DNA from: Xiphydria camelus
Lineage: Eukaryota; Arthropoda; Insecta; Hymenoptera; Xiphydriidae
Assembly (NCBI GenBank): GCA_963678675.1
Contig: OY783194.1
Location: 22,298,278-22,362,277 of the forward strand
Length of the DNA stretch: 64,000 bases
Direction of reading: 5' to 3'
Below the pieces are notes generated by a model, which had not been told where the DNA came from, made no database searches, and saw nothing but the letters and a program-made list of their open reading frames with translations. Every line of letters begins with the position of its first letter. Position 1 is the stretch's first letter. Positions 57,701 through 62,031 of this stretch are shown in pieces. A program made the translations under genes and the position numbers.

Positions 57701-60700
57701 AAAGATTAAATACACTCGTCAACAAAAAAAAACCAGCAACACTAAAACCAAACTACGTAGCCAAATGAGTTATGTAGATCTTGAGTCAAATCTTCTTTCA
57801 ATCTTACTTTAACATGTCACATTCTTGAGAAAAAATGAGATACAACGCACGTCTGATGAAATCTGATTAAAATTTGATTGAATCAATGGCGATTATAGAT
57901 GTTTAAAACTAAATTCGAATCCGTAAGCAGCCCATTATCCACAAGCAGCATTGCCATCATTTGAATGAAATTTAACTTATATTTGAAGGGCTCGGGGCAA
58001 CATGGGATATAAGCCACATTTTACGCGAAAATGAAATTTCTGCTCTGATGGATTGCTGTAATGCAAGGCCGAAGTCACAACAAATATTACATACATATTG
58101 CAACATATGACGCCAACAGCCGAGAATGCCGTTGTTGTATATTTATTAAGTTGGTACTTATTTTCATACAAGAAGGTTATAAGCCACACAAAAGTCATCA
58201 TGGCCACTGTGACTGGAAGGACGTGCAAATGAAAACAGACTAAAAACGAGTTCAATTCAAGTGATAGTAATCGTTATTTCGACTCAGATGATTCAGTTAA
58301 AGACCGGGATTATGTTGAAACAAGCTCAACTTCTGATGATGAATTTTTCAGCGATTTATCGGTAAGTAAGTTTTATAGTGGCTTATGCCCTTTATGCAGA
58401 AATAAAAATGGCTTATGCCCTTCTATAGAAAAAAATAACAAAATGCTGTAATATTAATAAATTTAAATTATTGTTCACTAAAAATTGAATCTTTTCTTAA
58501 AGTTGAGATTTACTAGTGAAAATAAATCTGAGTTTGCACTGTGCTGTAATCATGTTCTTGCAAAAACAAAGACGATTCTCTAATTTGTGGCTTGTGACCT
58601 TTTTGCATTAAAAATATTTACTAGTAACTGGGTAATTAAAATATTGTTACAGGAGAATTGCAACCAAAATTTTGATACTATTCGTTTAGTTCTACCCTTT
58701 TAATCGTAGAATATAAAACTATGTTCCTTTTTTATACCAAAATAAAATACCAAATATAAATATTATATATATAATATAAATATAAATATTATATTTATTA
58801 TTAAATATTATAAATACCAAAAATAGATATTTCTTTTTTTTAATAAAAAAGTAATATGTCACTTGGTTTTTAAATAAATGTTTTTTTCAAGTATGTAAAT
58901 TATTTTTTAAAATTAAATATTCACTATCAAAAGCACTGCCTTCAACTGTTTGTACACACTTAAAACAAAATTAGTCCGACTTATTTTATGATTTCAGGAT
59001 TTGAATGATATATTCAAACCGAGTTTTCTCAGAATGATGAAAATGTGGCTTATATCCCTTGTTGCCCCGAGCCCTTCATTTGTTCGAACCTTATTGCATT
59101 ATGAAAGATAAGCTATATATGCTAGTTAAAGTTTTTTTACGCTACATTAGAATCCGTAAGCAAAATATGAATGGCGCGCTTCGAGGTTTTAAGAAAAACG
59201 ATGTTGAATACCTTCTAAATCGCGATTTTTACAATTTTGACTTCATTTTTTTCTCTTTAAAACGTGAAATACTAGAGTTAAACAAAAAAAAAACATTTAG
59301 AATTAGCTACCCGATATTCATATAATCCATTTAGATTAGTTTCGTTACTGGTGATGAAAGAATGTATCATTTTGTAAATATTTCTTACAGAATTGCACTG
59401 AGAATGGGCATGTTCACGATTTTTTTTTTGCTAATTCGTTAATACTTTTTGTGCTCATTAATAAGATGTGTTTATTTTCTTTTTCTGAGCACTAATTTCT
59501 TTTTTTTTAATGTTTAAAGTTTGACTTCGATTCAAACGAAATCCTTAGTGACGTCACTAAAGCCATTGGCAAGGGCCCAAACCCGAGTTTGTGAATGGTC
59601 GAGAATCTGTTGCCCGACTCTGATTGGTCAGTTAAAATGGCGGTGAAAGTGCGACGCTTTAAAACGAATGCCTTTTTTAACATCTCAAAAATAATGGAAA
59701 AACATTTTTTTAATGACCCATTTTTTACCTACATTACTTTAATACCCTAATTTTCTGATTCATGCACTTTAAACAGTTGTACAAAAAGTTGTGAATATAC
59801 CCATTTTACACGATAAGAAGCTTATTAATTGCTTCTGCGCGGAGGCTACTATATGAATACGAATGTTCAGTTATTACTAACTTCAATGTGAAGTAAGACT
59901 GAACTTGAGCAGGCCTCTGCTTGTATGTCTCGTAAATGAAGCGTTGAGTGCGAAGTGCTACCGGACGGTCAGAGCCTGGAAACGGTAGGGAGTAGCCTTC
60001 GGATATAGCACTTCGATGAAATCCTCTGGAAAATGACGAAAAAAATGGCATGTTCATAAAATCATTATCCCTCGCTTGATCGCGCTATAGAAACTACAAT
60101 TCCTCATTCGTACCTCGCCTTCAGTTTTGGTGTTAATTCTGGCATCGGCTCGGGATACAGTTTCGAGCGAATACCACGCAACTGACTCTTGTTAGCTAAG
60201 CCGACAACCATGGAGTGCCAAGTACCGTAATGAAGCGCCGCGCCAACGAGCTTCGTCGTCGTCCATGTATTCAAATACGTCTCGACGCTATTGACCTCGC
60301 CTTCGAATTTTTGCTGCGTGAAAATGATACCGAGATCGCAAGGAATACTGTCGAATCCGCAGGCGCTTATCACGTATACGCCCGCTTCCTGCGCTGCTTT
60401 ATCGTACTCCAACTGTATGCGCTCCATGTACTGCGAAAAAAGCACGTGTAGTCGCTTTTGTTATTTCCGTTTAATGCGAACCTGAGGAAACTAATGGTTT
60501 ATTTATTATATATATATTTATAGTTATATTTATTTTATAATATAGTTCCGCACTGCCAAATAAGAAACGGTACACAAAAATGCTGTTCTGACATTAGAAA
60601 TGGTGTCAAGATCTGCACCCTCGAATTTTTCCCGAAACTCCACTCTTCGATTCAACAGATAGAAATTTCACCTTACACACCCTCGCATAAGCTAATGGAA

Positions 60701-62031
60701 CCAAAACATTTCTGTTTCATACAGTCCTATTATCTTAACTATTTATTATTAATATGATCACCTTTTACTTTAATTAACATTTTAATCCTTTTGGGTGTTG
60801 AGTCGAGAATTTCTCGTAATTGTCTTTCAGTTTTTCATCTTGAAAGCACAATGAAAAATAATTTGTGTTCTATTAATTTTTATAAGGTTACTAGCTTTCT
60901 CCTCGCAACTTTCGTCCGCGTGGATCACGAAATAATCTCATTCCCTACTTTACCCCCTTAAGGGAGTAGGTATAATATTATATAAAAACACGCGAGTTTT
61001 CAAATGCAACGTTGTGTCAAAATTTCAAAGCAATTGGTGAAGAACTTTCGAAGATTTAAGATGTTGAACAAACGAACATTTACGTTTTTATTTATAGGGT
61101 CAACCGGGGCTAATGTGATACACCTAAAAATTTGAGGCTATTATGATACACTTGTCAAAAAACACCTTAATTAGACAAAAAATGTTTCAAAAAATTAGAA
61201 CAGAATTGTAAGTCTCTGACAAACATGTGTTGTAATTTACTTTGACATAAACTATTTTTCCATGAGAAAAAAATGTTCATATTCTACCCCATTCTCGACT
61301 CTACACCAGAAAGTATTTAAATGTTAATTAAGGTGAAAGATGATCATACTAATAATAAATAGTAAAGTTAATTTCATGTAAATTTTAGGACTGTATGGAA
61401 CAGAAATGTTTTAATTCCATTCATTTGTACAAGGGTGTGTAAGGTGAGATTTCTATCCGTTAAACCAAAGAGTAGAGTTTCAGGAAAAATCCCAGGGTGC
61501 AGATTTCATGTTACAGCAACTTCAAAGTACATTCTTTCAAAGAAATAAAAATAAAAACTAAGAATTCCTAAAAACAGGTCTATGAGCGTTTCGATATATT
61601 TAAATAGCCCCACTGTCGTCGGTTTTAAGAAAAAGAATTCTCTAAGATGAAAATTCGATTTTGAATCAAAAGCACTCGTTAAGTCCGACATGCCAGAGTA
61701 GCTTGTAACTTACGAAGGAAGCCTTTATAGATCCACGTTTGCAAAAGCTTTTTTTCTTTTTACTTTGATTCGGAAAATATGCGATTGAAGTTTTTCAAAT
61801 ACGCTTCGAGCCATTTTAGGTAAATTGATAAAGTAGCAGACGTAAATTGACGAACCAGTGGTTCGCCACTGACATCGACATGATGCGTTTTAGTTGCGAT
61901 GCAAGCTTTGATGACTGGTTCTCCAAGAATTCCGTACGGTCCGCAACAATTGACTAGAACCTTGGCGCGTTCAGTCATCTTCTTCAAGGATTCCTCATCC
62001 GCGATGTCGGCGAGTATGATTGGAAGATTTT
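12693..62031 (-). CDS. SCCPDH: Saccharopine dehydrogenase-like oxidoreductase (SCCPDH family), 5' end outside window
   Basis: Minus-strand spliced host gene. Exons in coding order: 62031-61856, 60430-60114, 60025-59882, 57363-57273, 57152-56890 and 12798-12693, about 365 codons of a protein that is usually about 430 residues. Every junction keeps frame. The missing N-terminus should carry the Rossmann GxxGxxG nucleotide-binding loop. Visible landmarks are VLVNCCGPYGILGEPVIKAC, HHVDVSGEP, ISACGFDSIPCDLG, GYSLPFPGSD with RTQRF, a hydrophobic segment LMAIFLTIIVGGMLSLL, the NPGYGSTC block and the C-terminal GGVLPPGAAFAKT. The family is related to saccharopine dehydrogenase, but its enzymatic reaction is not established; vertebrate members associate with membranes and lipid droplets. 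The last intron is about 44 kb and full of transposons. No inactivating change was seen. Confidence 0.9.
12808..13226. other. Intronic sequence, nothing recognised
   Basis: AT-rich intron sequence beside the terminal SCCPDH exon, without paired repeats or coding frames. Confidence 0.4.
13298..13394. repeat. Degraded MITE copy (left arm)
   Basis: Ends GGGCCGGTTTTACCAACA and AAAACTGGCCC; internal TAGCGCTATACC matches the copy at 14679-14804. Confidence 0.6.
14679..14804. mobile_element. Harbinger-like MITE, TTA-flanked
   Basis: 126 bp with inverted ends (GAGCCGGTTTTACCAACA against TGTTGGTAAAACCGGCCC) and TTA on both sides (14676-14678, 14805-14807), the 3-bp duplication of the PIF/Harbinger superfamily. 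The interior is itself palindromic (AGCGCTATAC units). Confidence 0.75.
14806..15170. repeat. Partial tandem copies of a GTGACAAAAAATAGAATTC unit
   Basis: A unit beginning GTGACAAAAA(AT)A and running through TTTCGCGCCCTCAT...GAAAATAACTATT recurs at about 14808, 15018 and 15120 with loss of similarity. The inverted counterpart lies at 13227-13295. It appears to be part of the foldback family. Confidence 0.55.
15280..15900. repeat. Degenerate AT-rich repeat with TTTCTCTGA motifs
   Basis: Many imperfect occurrences of TTTCTCTGAA or its complement, without clear period. A similar texture occurs at 54640-54970. No coding content. Confidence 0.35.
16560..16796. repeat. Dispersed repeat, paralogous to 47580-47764
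   Basis: Closely matches 47580-47764 (both contain CTTTTCCTACGCATAAT and TATTTCCTTCAATTATA). It continues after two MITE insertions at 17176-17380 and 18268-18500. The family is not identified and no reliable coding frame is present. Confidence 0.6.
16797..17173. mobile_element. Palindromic MITE, TA-flanked (mariner-type)
   Basis: 377 bp with ends CCGGGTGTTCTCAAACCTC and GAGGTTTGAGAACACCCCG, flanked by TA (16795-16796, 17174-17175), and nearly palindromic throughout. The paralogous site at about 47763 reads ATTATATGCC with no insertion and a single TA, confirming the boundaries. Confidence 0.85.
17381..18264. mobile_element. Long palindromic MITE, TAA-flanked
   Basis: 884 bp with ends CACAGGCACACAAAAAAAAG and its inverse, TAA duplicated (17378-17380, 18265-18267). 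The uninterrupted paralogue near 47975 confirms the insertion. The arms carry repeated modules with GGGTCGCTGATCA, AAATTCAAGATGGCG and ATCCAATATGG, also found in the piggyBac arms at 28080-28330 and 30715-31090. The TAA target suggests a PIF/Harbinger mobiliser. Confidence 0.8.
18580..19079. other. Intronic sequence, nothing recognised
   Basis: T-rich sequence between the dispersed repeat and the mariner relic. No paired repeats or coding motifs. Confidence 0.35.
19080..20040 (-). pseudogene. Mariner-like transposase relic
   Basis: Minus-strand fragments in several frames: RRIERDTGVPKSMVHKILRK (second helix-turn-helix, about 19845-19780), then MWRNVIIGLIFFEGKINAQK and VVLQRDGATAHTSVRVRQFL with FGENWI (about 19540-19320). 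These are the middle and second-aspartate regions of a mariner-type transposase with the insect-specific architecture. The last third (19300-19080) is frame-shifted beyond recognition of the final catalytic motif. It is inactive and clearly older than the mariner-family element at 4582-6973. Confidence 0.75.
20321..20920. other. Intronic sequence with a partial MITE end
   Basis: Mostly unassigned. At about 20505-20550 a TAGGATTATTCACTGGG stretch resembles the end of the MITE at 21280-21634. Confidence 0.35.
20923..21234. repeat. Palindromic MITE, same family as the next
   Basis: Inverted arms around 21060: GGAACTATAGCCGATGAGTG against CACTCATCGTCTATAGTTCC, and TTAAGCAAGATCGGCAACT against its inverse. 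It ends with GGTCCAGTGAATAACACTGTA. The left end is less well preserved. Confidence 0.6.
21280..21634. mobile_element. MITE with TTATTCACTGGACC ends, TA-flanked
   Basis: 355 bp. Ends are CGGGGTTATTCACTGGACC and GGTCCAGTGAATAACCCTG with TA on both sides (21278-21279, 21635-21636). Other members are at 20923-21234, 48297-48860 and a piece at about 52960-53012. The TA target suggests mariner-type mobilisation. Confidence 0.8.
21637..21846. mobile_element. Short palindromic MITE (TATGTCCGCGATCAA ends)
   Basis: 210 bp, nearly perfect hairpin. Arms share GCAAAATTGCGAGTTTTGCA and GGGTCTCCTCGTCCAATAGA. The outer TGTACC(A/G)TAT(A/G)TCCGCGATCAA is shared with the mariner relic at 15932, which is a plausible parent. 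Confidence 0.75.
24423..25369 (+). mobile_element. Pogo/Tigger-type deletion derivative, TA-flanked
   Basis: Inverted ends GAGGAAAGGCGCCTAATATG and its near-inverse, with TA at 24421-24422 and 25370-25371. Further CCTAATATGAG motifs occur at 24450, 24790 and 25150. It sits in the last intron of P element 1, so it inserted later. Confidence 0.8.
24815..25031 (+). pseudogene. C-terminal zinc-finger tail of a pogo-type transposase
   Basis: Encodes an acidic run (STEEDELKLNDSTDSEDYDD), then CFFCREDF, GEKWAKCAICC and, after a one-base frame change, CHEDCGEAKERVFICPLCEK. This cysteine pattern matches the PHD-like finger found at the end of many insect pogo transposases. All upstream domains are deleted. 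Confidence 0.6.
26161..26780. other. P element 1 3' non-coding region
   Basis: AT-rich untranslated and subterminal sequence between the transposase stop and the right terminal repeat. AATAAA-type signals occur near 26270 and 26363. No other feature. Confidence 0.4.
26946..27074. mobile_element. MITE with GGGCCGGTTCCACAACTCGG ends
   Basis: 129 bp. The left end matches the inverse of GTTGTGGAACTGGCCC at the right. A flanking TTA/TAA is palindromic with the ends, so the target duplication is ambiguous. Internal GTTTAAATC palindromes. Confidence 0.75.
28074..28330. repeat. Two tandem modules in left piggyBac arm
   Basis: About 118-bp units containing GGGTCG(C/T)(T/C)GATCA, AAATTCAAGATGGCGGATCC and ATATGGCATACCGAAATTC. 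Confidence 0.8.
28488..30134 (-). CDS. piggyBac transposase, uninterrupted
   Basis: 548-residue DDE_Tnp_1_7 (piggyBac) transposase, which excises the element precisely and inserts at TTAA. An acidic N-terminus (about residues 20-60) precedes the core. The three catalytic aspartates are visible in SVDEMMAKTYART (Asp 237), YHDNYFTS (Asp 324) and NQFMGGVDLHD (Asp 433). The C-terminus forms a cysteine-rich zinc module (CSTRECIIRTHIYCSTC, YYCKTC). No stop or frameshift and normal length for the family. The start ATG at 30134 is followed by a basic APKRKRK stretch that could act as a nuclear signal. With intact ends this is the strongest candidate for a recently mobile element in the window. Confidence 0.94.
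   Translation of the reverse strand: MAPKRKRKSTANRLDYEVDTSDDNYDQMLLLPNSSDSGGSDEESDIDHDGDDEIDEILSKYSYTNVSRSYDDNQTKLEKDHEYVWVDGEKKYSNEIMNKCFLSENQKRSIHNSSYVQLFEHFFSIEMKNYIVEATKENGYTLNLDDLNTYIGILILSSFNKRKSQKDYWSLDPLLCCEIVRSAMRRDTFLEIKSNIKYSKTSDEKKMIKLGEFGCCWKSSVRILQNLAFFESALSVDEMMAKTYARTSLKQFIRGKPIRFGLKFWGVCSANGYLFDLDLYCGKGSQVDKLNKCALGTKVVMHLLHKFFKGTPSSNISKYHLYHDNYFTSIDLMLHLKKLGLKSTGTIRDNRVSTKNIIDKKAPRGTFLSKHDGNSEINYISVMDSKQVSIVSSATGVTPMLSSKRYSAKDHSRVSIPFPNAFHVYNQFMGGVDLHDSHCNNVQPCIRSKKWTHVVFIRLIQAAITNALVIYNLSKVESKKIGTKDIAMSIARYYLDIGQKRYNKKHKFCQKTSKRKCSTRECIIRTHIYCSTCDLYYCKTCKDKSHVN
30715..31090. repeat. Three tandem modules in right piggyBac arm
   Basis: Three copies of the same unit in inverted orientation, with ATTTTCTCGTGATTTAGAAG at about 30737, 30859 and 30980. 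One more copy than in the left arm. Confidence 0.8.
33410..33768 (-). mobile_element. tRNA-derived SINE, split by P element 2
   Basis: Read on the minus strand, the sequence from 33768 carries a tRNA-like head with the B-box GGGTTCGAATCCC (about 33705-33717) and, across the P element insertion, an A-box-like GGTCGAGTGG. A GC-rich body with long C and G runs follows. The outermost part of the head continues at 47470-47500 beyond the P element. Serine or leucine tRNA ancestry is plausible from the extended spacing. Confidence 0.6.
33836..34695 (+). mobile_element. Harbinger deletion derivative with CGACG arrays, TAA-flanked
   Basis: 860 bp, ends AGGTTACCGCACACTTGGGC and GCCCTAGTGTGCGGTAACCT, TAA at 33833-33835 and 34696-34698. 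Subterminal regions are runs of GCGTC or CGACG. A 70-bp module containing GTGTGCGGTAGTACATT and GTATTTTATCCAGTCGG is present twice (about 34478 and 34607). Confidence 0.8.
34117..34305 (+). pseudogene. Harbinger transposase N-terminal remnant
   Basis: Short frame with RNRKKRMWIHPINKKRASLG and EFARLV, the N-terminal signature of PIF/Harbinger transposases (compare WVREWIRKREQLGAF at about 2640). It ends at a stop after DDSEW; the catalytic region is absent. Confidence 0.7.
36139..36215 (+). repeat. tRNA-like SINE head, left arm
   Basis: GACGCAGTCGGCTAAGGCA resembles an A box and GCGTTCGATTCCCG a B box, as in tRNA-derived SINEs. The cloverleaf is not completed by a proper acceptor stem, so this is not called as a tRNA gene. 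Confidence 0.55.
36657..36741 (-). repeat. tRNA-like SINE head, right arm (inverted copy)
   Basis: Inverse of the segment at 36139-36215 with one or two differences. Confidence 0.55.
37178..38056 (+). pseudogene. R1-clade LINE ORF1, truncated
   Basis: Gag-like ORF1 that would bind the LINE RNA. ATG at 37178. It has a Ser/Gly-rich N-terminus, acidic and basic blocks (KGKVAARRTRAKTAKQRREE), a helical region about 37700-37920 (LRSRNEELSRRLAEAERTNE) and a basic PRKRSRSV stretch. The C-terminal CCHC zinc knuckles expected for R1 ORF1 are missing: the frame stops at 38056 and passes into the endonuclease region of ORF2, pointing to an internal deletion. Confidence 0.7.
38057..41256 (+). pseudogene. 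R1-clade LINE ORF2: endonuclease and reverse transcriptase, broken
   Basis: Encodes the nicking endonuclease and reverse transcriptase used for target-primed reverse transcription. The endonuclease C-terminal part is recognisable (IIACYFSPN, LIAGDFNGRSRSWGC, DLTWAS, SDHRYI; about 38380-38750); its N-terminus is deleted. The RT follows: APGPDGIRAGWW, LVLIPKG, FRPICLID, FGFRPGLSTLDAM, AIDIQNAFNTLPW, GVPQGSVLGPLLWN and the catalytic AYADDTLIL (about 40143). The end has YLGVYFD and a zinc knuckle CHHCVEEFDSAEHTLSEC (about 41010-41065). Lesions: frame changes near 39165 and 40310, stops at 39603 and 39768. No functional product is possible. Confidence 0.88.
41257..41911 (+). other. LINE 3' UTR and poly(A) tail
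   Basis: Non-coding 3' region with a CCCCACCACCCCC/GGTGGGG inverted pair, two tandem TTTGGTGGTGGCGTCACAGG copies (41541, 41573) and a terminal A run. Confidence 0.7.
42991..45642 (-). mobile_element. TTAA-target DNA transposon, Kolobok-like, apparently complete
   Basis: 2,652 bp with TTAA on both sides (42987-42990, 45643-45646) and perfect 17-bp inverted ends GGCCGTCGTCTAGTGTG. It encodes one long transposase on the minus strand. It interrupts the P element 2 transposase. TTAA duplication is known from piggyBac and Kolobok; the protein is not piggyBac. Confidence 0.88.
43580..45322 (-). CDS. DDE transposase with CxxH motif (Mutator-like/Kolobok-like)
   Basis: 580-residue protein, no stop or frameshift. 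It resembles insect proteins labelled Mutator-like transposase domain. Residues 1-30 are basic. Cysteine pairs at 76/79, 101/103 and 112 suggest an N-terminal zinc site. The core shows VSGDGTWKKRG (Asp 202), TYIGDGDSKTF (Asp 302 or 304), ECVGHVEKRMGTRL with a CxxH at 328-331, and ETQNNNESLNSLIW (Glu 470). A CxxH between the second Asp and the Glu is a shared mark of the hAT, MuDR, P and Kolobok group. The long acidic end (EEEEGVLYGPGIADW) is also typical. The TTAA target points to Kolobok rather than true MuDR, which duplicates about 9 bp. Family call by memory of motifs; no THAP domain is seen. Confidence 0.85.
   Translation of the reverse strand: MDKKGSHSKPVHRHRTRKRKFHGNKYTSEQSTSFTSTSAKKLGAKKDFEVTVTPSLVYCILEFTSVFSAISSFVICKNCNSEVTFKQCSVRGLGFKISMECKCDEIKQINSCPIINNAYEINRRMVFVMRLLGLGLEGLKMFCGLMDMGQGLARNTYYGVLNNIYTAASKVYTNALSLAVTEEKELNKEAGKPEDEFTVSGDGTWKKRGFSSLFGVSTLIAKYTGKVVDACVLSSFCQGCTSWKNKKKNDPEGYEEWFASHEENCTINHTGSSGKMEIDAIVKMFTRSIEEHSVKYLTYIGDGDSKTFKGILNAQPYGNNYVVVKKECVGHVEKRMGTRLRNAKKANKGIGGKGQGKLTDKVIGELTKFYGLAIRRHPDSIVDMKKEIWATFFHKISTDDKPQHQNCPVGENSWCKWRKAEFLGISDQFEHDKQSLCEKVQEILKSIYEDLSKEDLLPSCLGAETQNNNESLNSLIWTFAPKHLHSGAKVVEIATFLAVLIFNEGFQSILKLMEIMGVNIGLNAQAFVHQRNDSRIDRSERRLSDFAKQARISNREEKTALHDLFEEEEGVLYGPGIADW
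46587..46725. repeat. Inverted partial copy of the P exon plus a hairpin
   Basis: Just after the P element 2 stop, ATTAATTTACTATCTTTTTCAG inverts the last coding bases, and TTCTGAGGGTTCTATTAAACC then inverts bases about 46282-46305 upstream. A second perfect hairpin follows: GTGATCTTCGAATCAGATAT and its inverse around 46694. Confidence 0.75.
46726..47430. other. P element 2 3' non-coding region
   Basis: AT-rich subterminal sequence up to the right terminal repeat; nothing coding. Confidence 0.4.
47470..47500 (-). repeat. Head of the SINE cut by P element 2
   Basis: Duplicated CCACTCGAC and the outer tRNA-like end of the SINE whose body is at 33410-33768. Confidence 0.5.
47570..48240. repeat. 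Dispersed repeat, MITE-free paralogue of 16560-18500
   Basis: Collinear with 16560-16796, 17176-17380 and 18268-18500, but lacking the two MITEs; reads TTCAATTATATGCC where the first MITE sits and CAATAATTTTAATG where the second sits. Confidence 0.75.
48297..48860. mobile_element. MITE of the 21280 family carrying a nested MITE
   Basis: Inverted arms (GACGATGAGCGTCATCGCTG, GGTTAAGCAGGACCGGCAAC) as in 21280-21634, interrupted by a TTA-flanked insertion at 48389-48695. Confidence 0.65.
48389..48695. mobile_element. MITE with AGGCTCGTGTCC ends, TTA-flanked
   Basis: 307 bp; ends AGGCTCGTGTCCATTGCAA and TGCGGACACGAGCCT; TTA at 48386-48388 and 48696-48698. The interior repeats ACTTGC/GCAAGT motifs. 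Harbinger-type target. Confidence 0.8.
48941..52047 (+). mobile_element. Sola-like DNA transposon, ATAT-flanked, apparently near complete
   Basis: 3,107 bp. Perfect inverted ends of at least 33 bp, starting GGAGGGCTCAGTGCCATAGG, with ATAT duplicated at 48937-48940 and 52048-52051. A 4-bp duplication is characteristic of the Sola superfamily. It contains a two-exon gene on the plus strand. Confidence 0.85.
49149..51519 (+). CDS. Sola-like (DUF7869-type) transposase, late frameshift
   Basis: Two exons, 49149-49263 (starting MAESDCAPIL, acidic DENYEPDEEE; donor CAG/GTCAAT) and 49670-51519 (acceptor TTCCAACAG, in frame), about 655 residues. A basic, lysine-rich start (RRGKRIRHPENHKKNVRKAK) is followed by CHCPYKCSAFIS, a CATCDENK knuckle, and a core with FDLQKTLPTPVL (Asp), FYSDSCGGQNRN (Asp) and DRDFAIIENAK (Glu), which look like an RNase H-type triad. 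The usual C-terminal KKRKDLLSLLNFIPPVHHSF is present only in the +1 frame after about 51430, so a one-base indel near the end replaces the last ~30 residues. The family is common in insects as an uncharacterised protein; linking it to Sola rests on the 4-bp target duplication and the motifs. Confidence 0.8.
52214..53090. other. Intronic sequence with a MITE fragment
   Basis: No coding content. Bases 52960-53012 (TTTGCTATGTTGCAGGTCC, ATAACCCTG) are an end of the 21280 MITE family. Confidence 0.4.
53091..53330. mobile_element. MITE with ATACGCCTGTTGCGTATC ends
   Basis: 240 bp, ends ATACGCCTGTTGCGTATC and GATACGCAACAGGCGTAT, perfect over 18 bp. GC-rich interior with a CGTACTGGCG/CGTGGGGGAGTACGGCACG stretch. 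Target duplication not resolved. Confidence 0.7.
53331..55795. other. AT-rich intronic sequence, repeats only
   Basis: No convincing gene. Short CAGAGAAA/TTTCTGA-type motifs (54640-54970) resemble those at 15280-15900. Two GTGACGTCA motifs occur at about 53752 and 55796. Confidence 0.4.
55796..56586. repeat. Near-perfect 790-bp palindrome
   Basis: Arms 55796-56186 and 56196-56586 mirror around 56191 (centre AACCTTCCTTTATATTATAGG). Outer parts share GTGACGTCA and AGCCATATAACG. No open frame. It sits in the SCCPDH terminal intron about 300 bp from the penultimate exon. Probably a long MITE or snapback element. Confidence 0.85.
56890..57152 (-). CDS. SCCPDH: SCCPDH penultimate exon
   Basis: 263 nt. 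Acceptor TTAACAG; encodes YPKFFSAGYASHEGPTEET, then NLHFSVTFKASGW, VSGVNPGYGSTCTALLLSA and ILKEVDKMPQ. Donor AA/GTGAGT at 56889 leaves two bases, which complete a codon with the first base of the exon at 12798. Confidence 0.9.
57273..57363 (-). CDS. SCCPDH: SCCPDH exon with hydrophobic segment
   Basis: 91 nt. Acceptor CCTTGTCAG; encodes SLMAIFLTIIVGGMLSLL followed by TKFNFGRKLLLK. The hydrophobic run corresponds to the membrane or lipid-droplet hairpin region of the family. Donor AAA/GTAAGT. Confidence 0.88.
57364..57984. other. Intronic sequence, nothing recognised
   Basis: SCCPDH intron sequence; a TACACTCGTCAACAAAAAAA stretch at about 57711 looks like a transposon end, but no partner was found. 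Confidence 0.35.
57985..59078 (+). mobile_element. Sola-like deletion derivative, ATTT-flanked
   Basis: 1,094 bp. Ends GAAGGGCTCGGGGCAACATG and the near-inverse, ATTT at 57981-57984 and 59079-59082. The ends resemble those of the 48941 element (GGAGGGCTCAGTGCC). It retains one acidic coding exon. Confidence 0.75.
58255..58361 (+). pseudogene. Acidic first-exon remnant of a Sola-like transposase
   Basis: Encodes RYFDSDDSVKDRDYVETSST followed by SDDEFFSDLS before a GTAAGTAAG donor, similar in composition and position to the acidic first exon at 49149-49263. The main transposase exon is deleted. Confidence 0.45.
59079..59881. other. Intronic sequence, nothing recognised
   Basis: AT-rich SCCPDH intron sequence upstream of the exon at 59882; no paired repeats identified. 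Confidence 0.35.
59882..60025 (-). CDS. SCCPDH: SCCPDH exon
   Basis: 144 nt. Acceptor TTTTCCAG. Encodes EGYSLPFPGSDRPVALRTQ and RFIYETYKQRPAQVQ, the conserved region after the nucleotide-binding half. Donor AA/GTTAGT at 59881, phase 2, matching the single base carried by the next exon. Confidence 0.88.
60114..60430 (-). CDS. SCCPDH: SCCPDH exon
   Basis: 317 nt. Acceptor TTTTTTCGCAG; begins YMERIQLEYDKAAQEAG and includes ISACGFDSIPCDLGIIF, the WTTTKL segment and the ELTPKLKA end. Donor AG/GTACGA at 60113; leaves two bases for the next codon. Confidence 0.9.
60610..61503. repeat. Inverted repeat element in an SCCPDH intron
   Basis: Arms about 60610-60810 and 61310-61503 are inverted copies (GATCTGCACCCT against AGGGTGCAGAT; ACAGAAATGTTTT; TTATTATTAATATGATCA). 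The loop contains a different repeat (60885-61100). Confidence 0.7.
60885..61100 (+). repeat. RTE-like or SINE 3' tail
   Basis: Starts near ACTAGCTTTCTCCTCGCAAC and TTCGTCCGCGTGGA, a motif frequent at the 3' region of arthropod RTE-type repeats, then CAAAATTTCAAAGCAATTGG and an AAGATTTAAGATGTTGAACA tail. Too short to classify firmly. Confidence 0.4.
61856..62031 (-). CDS. SCCPDH: SCCPDH exon (first visible)
   Basis: 176 nt. Acceptor TTTTTTAG at 62032-62039; starts with two bases of a split codon, then NLPIILADIADEESLKKM. It contains VLVNCCGPYGILGEPVIKAC and ends GEPL before a GT at 61855. The donor (CTG/GTTCGT) is a weak match; a phase-0 end joins cleanly to the next exon, which starts YMERIQLEY. 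Confidence 0.88.
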
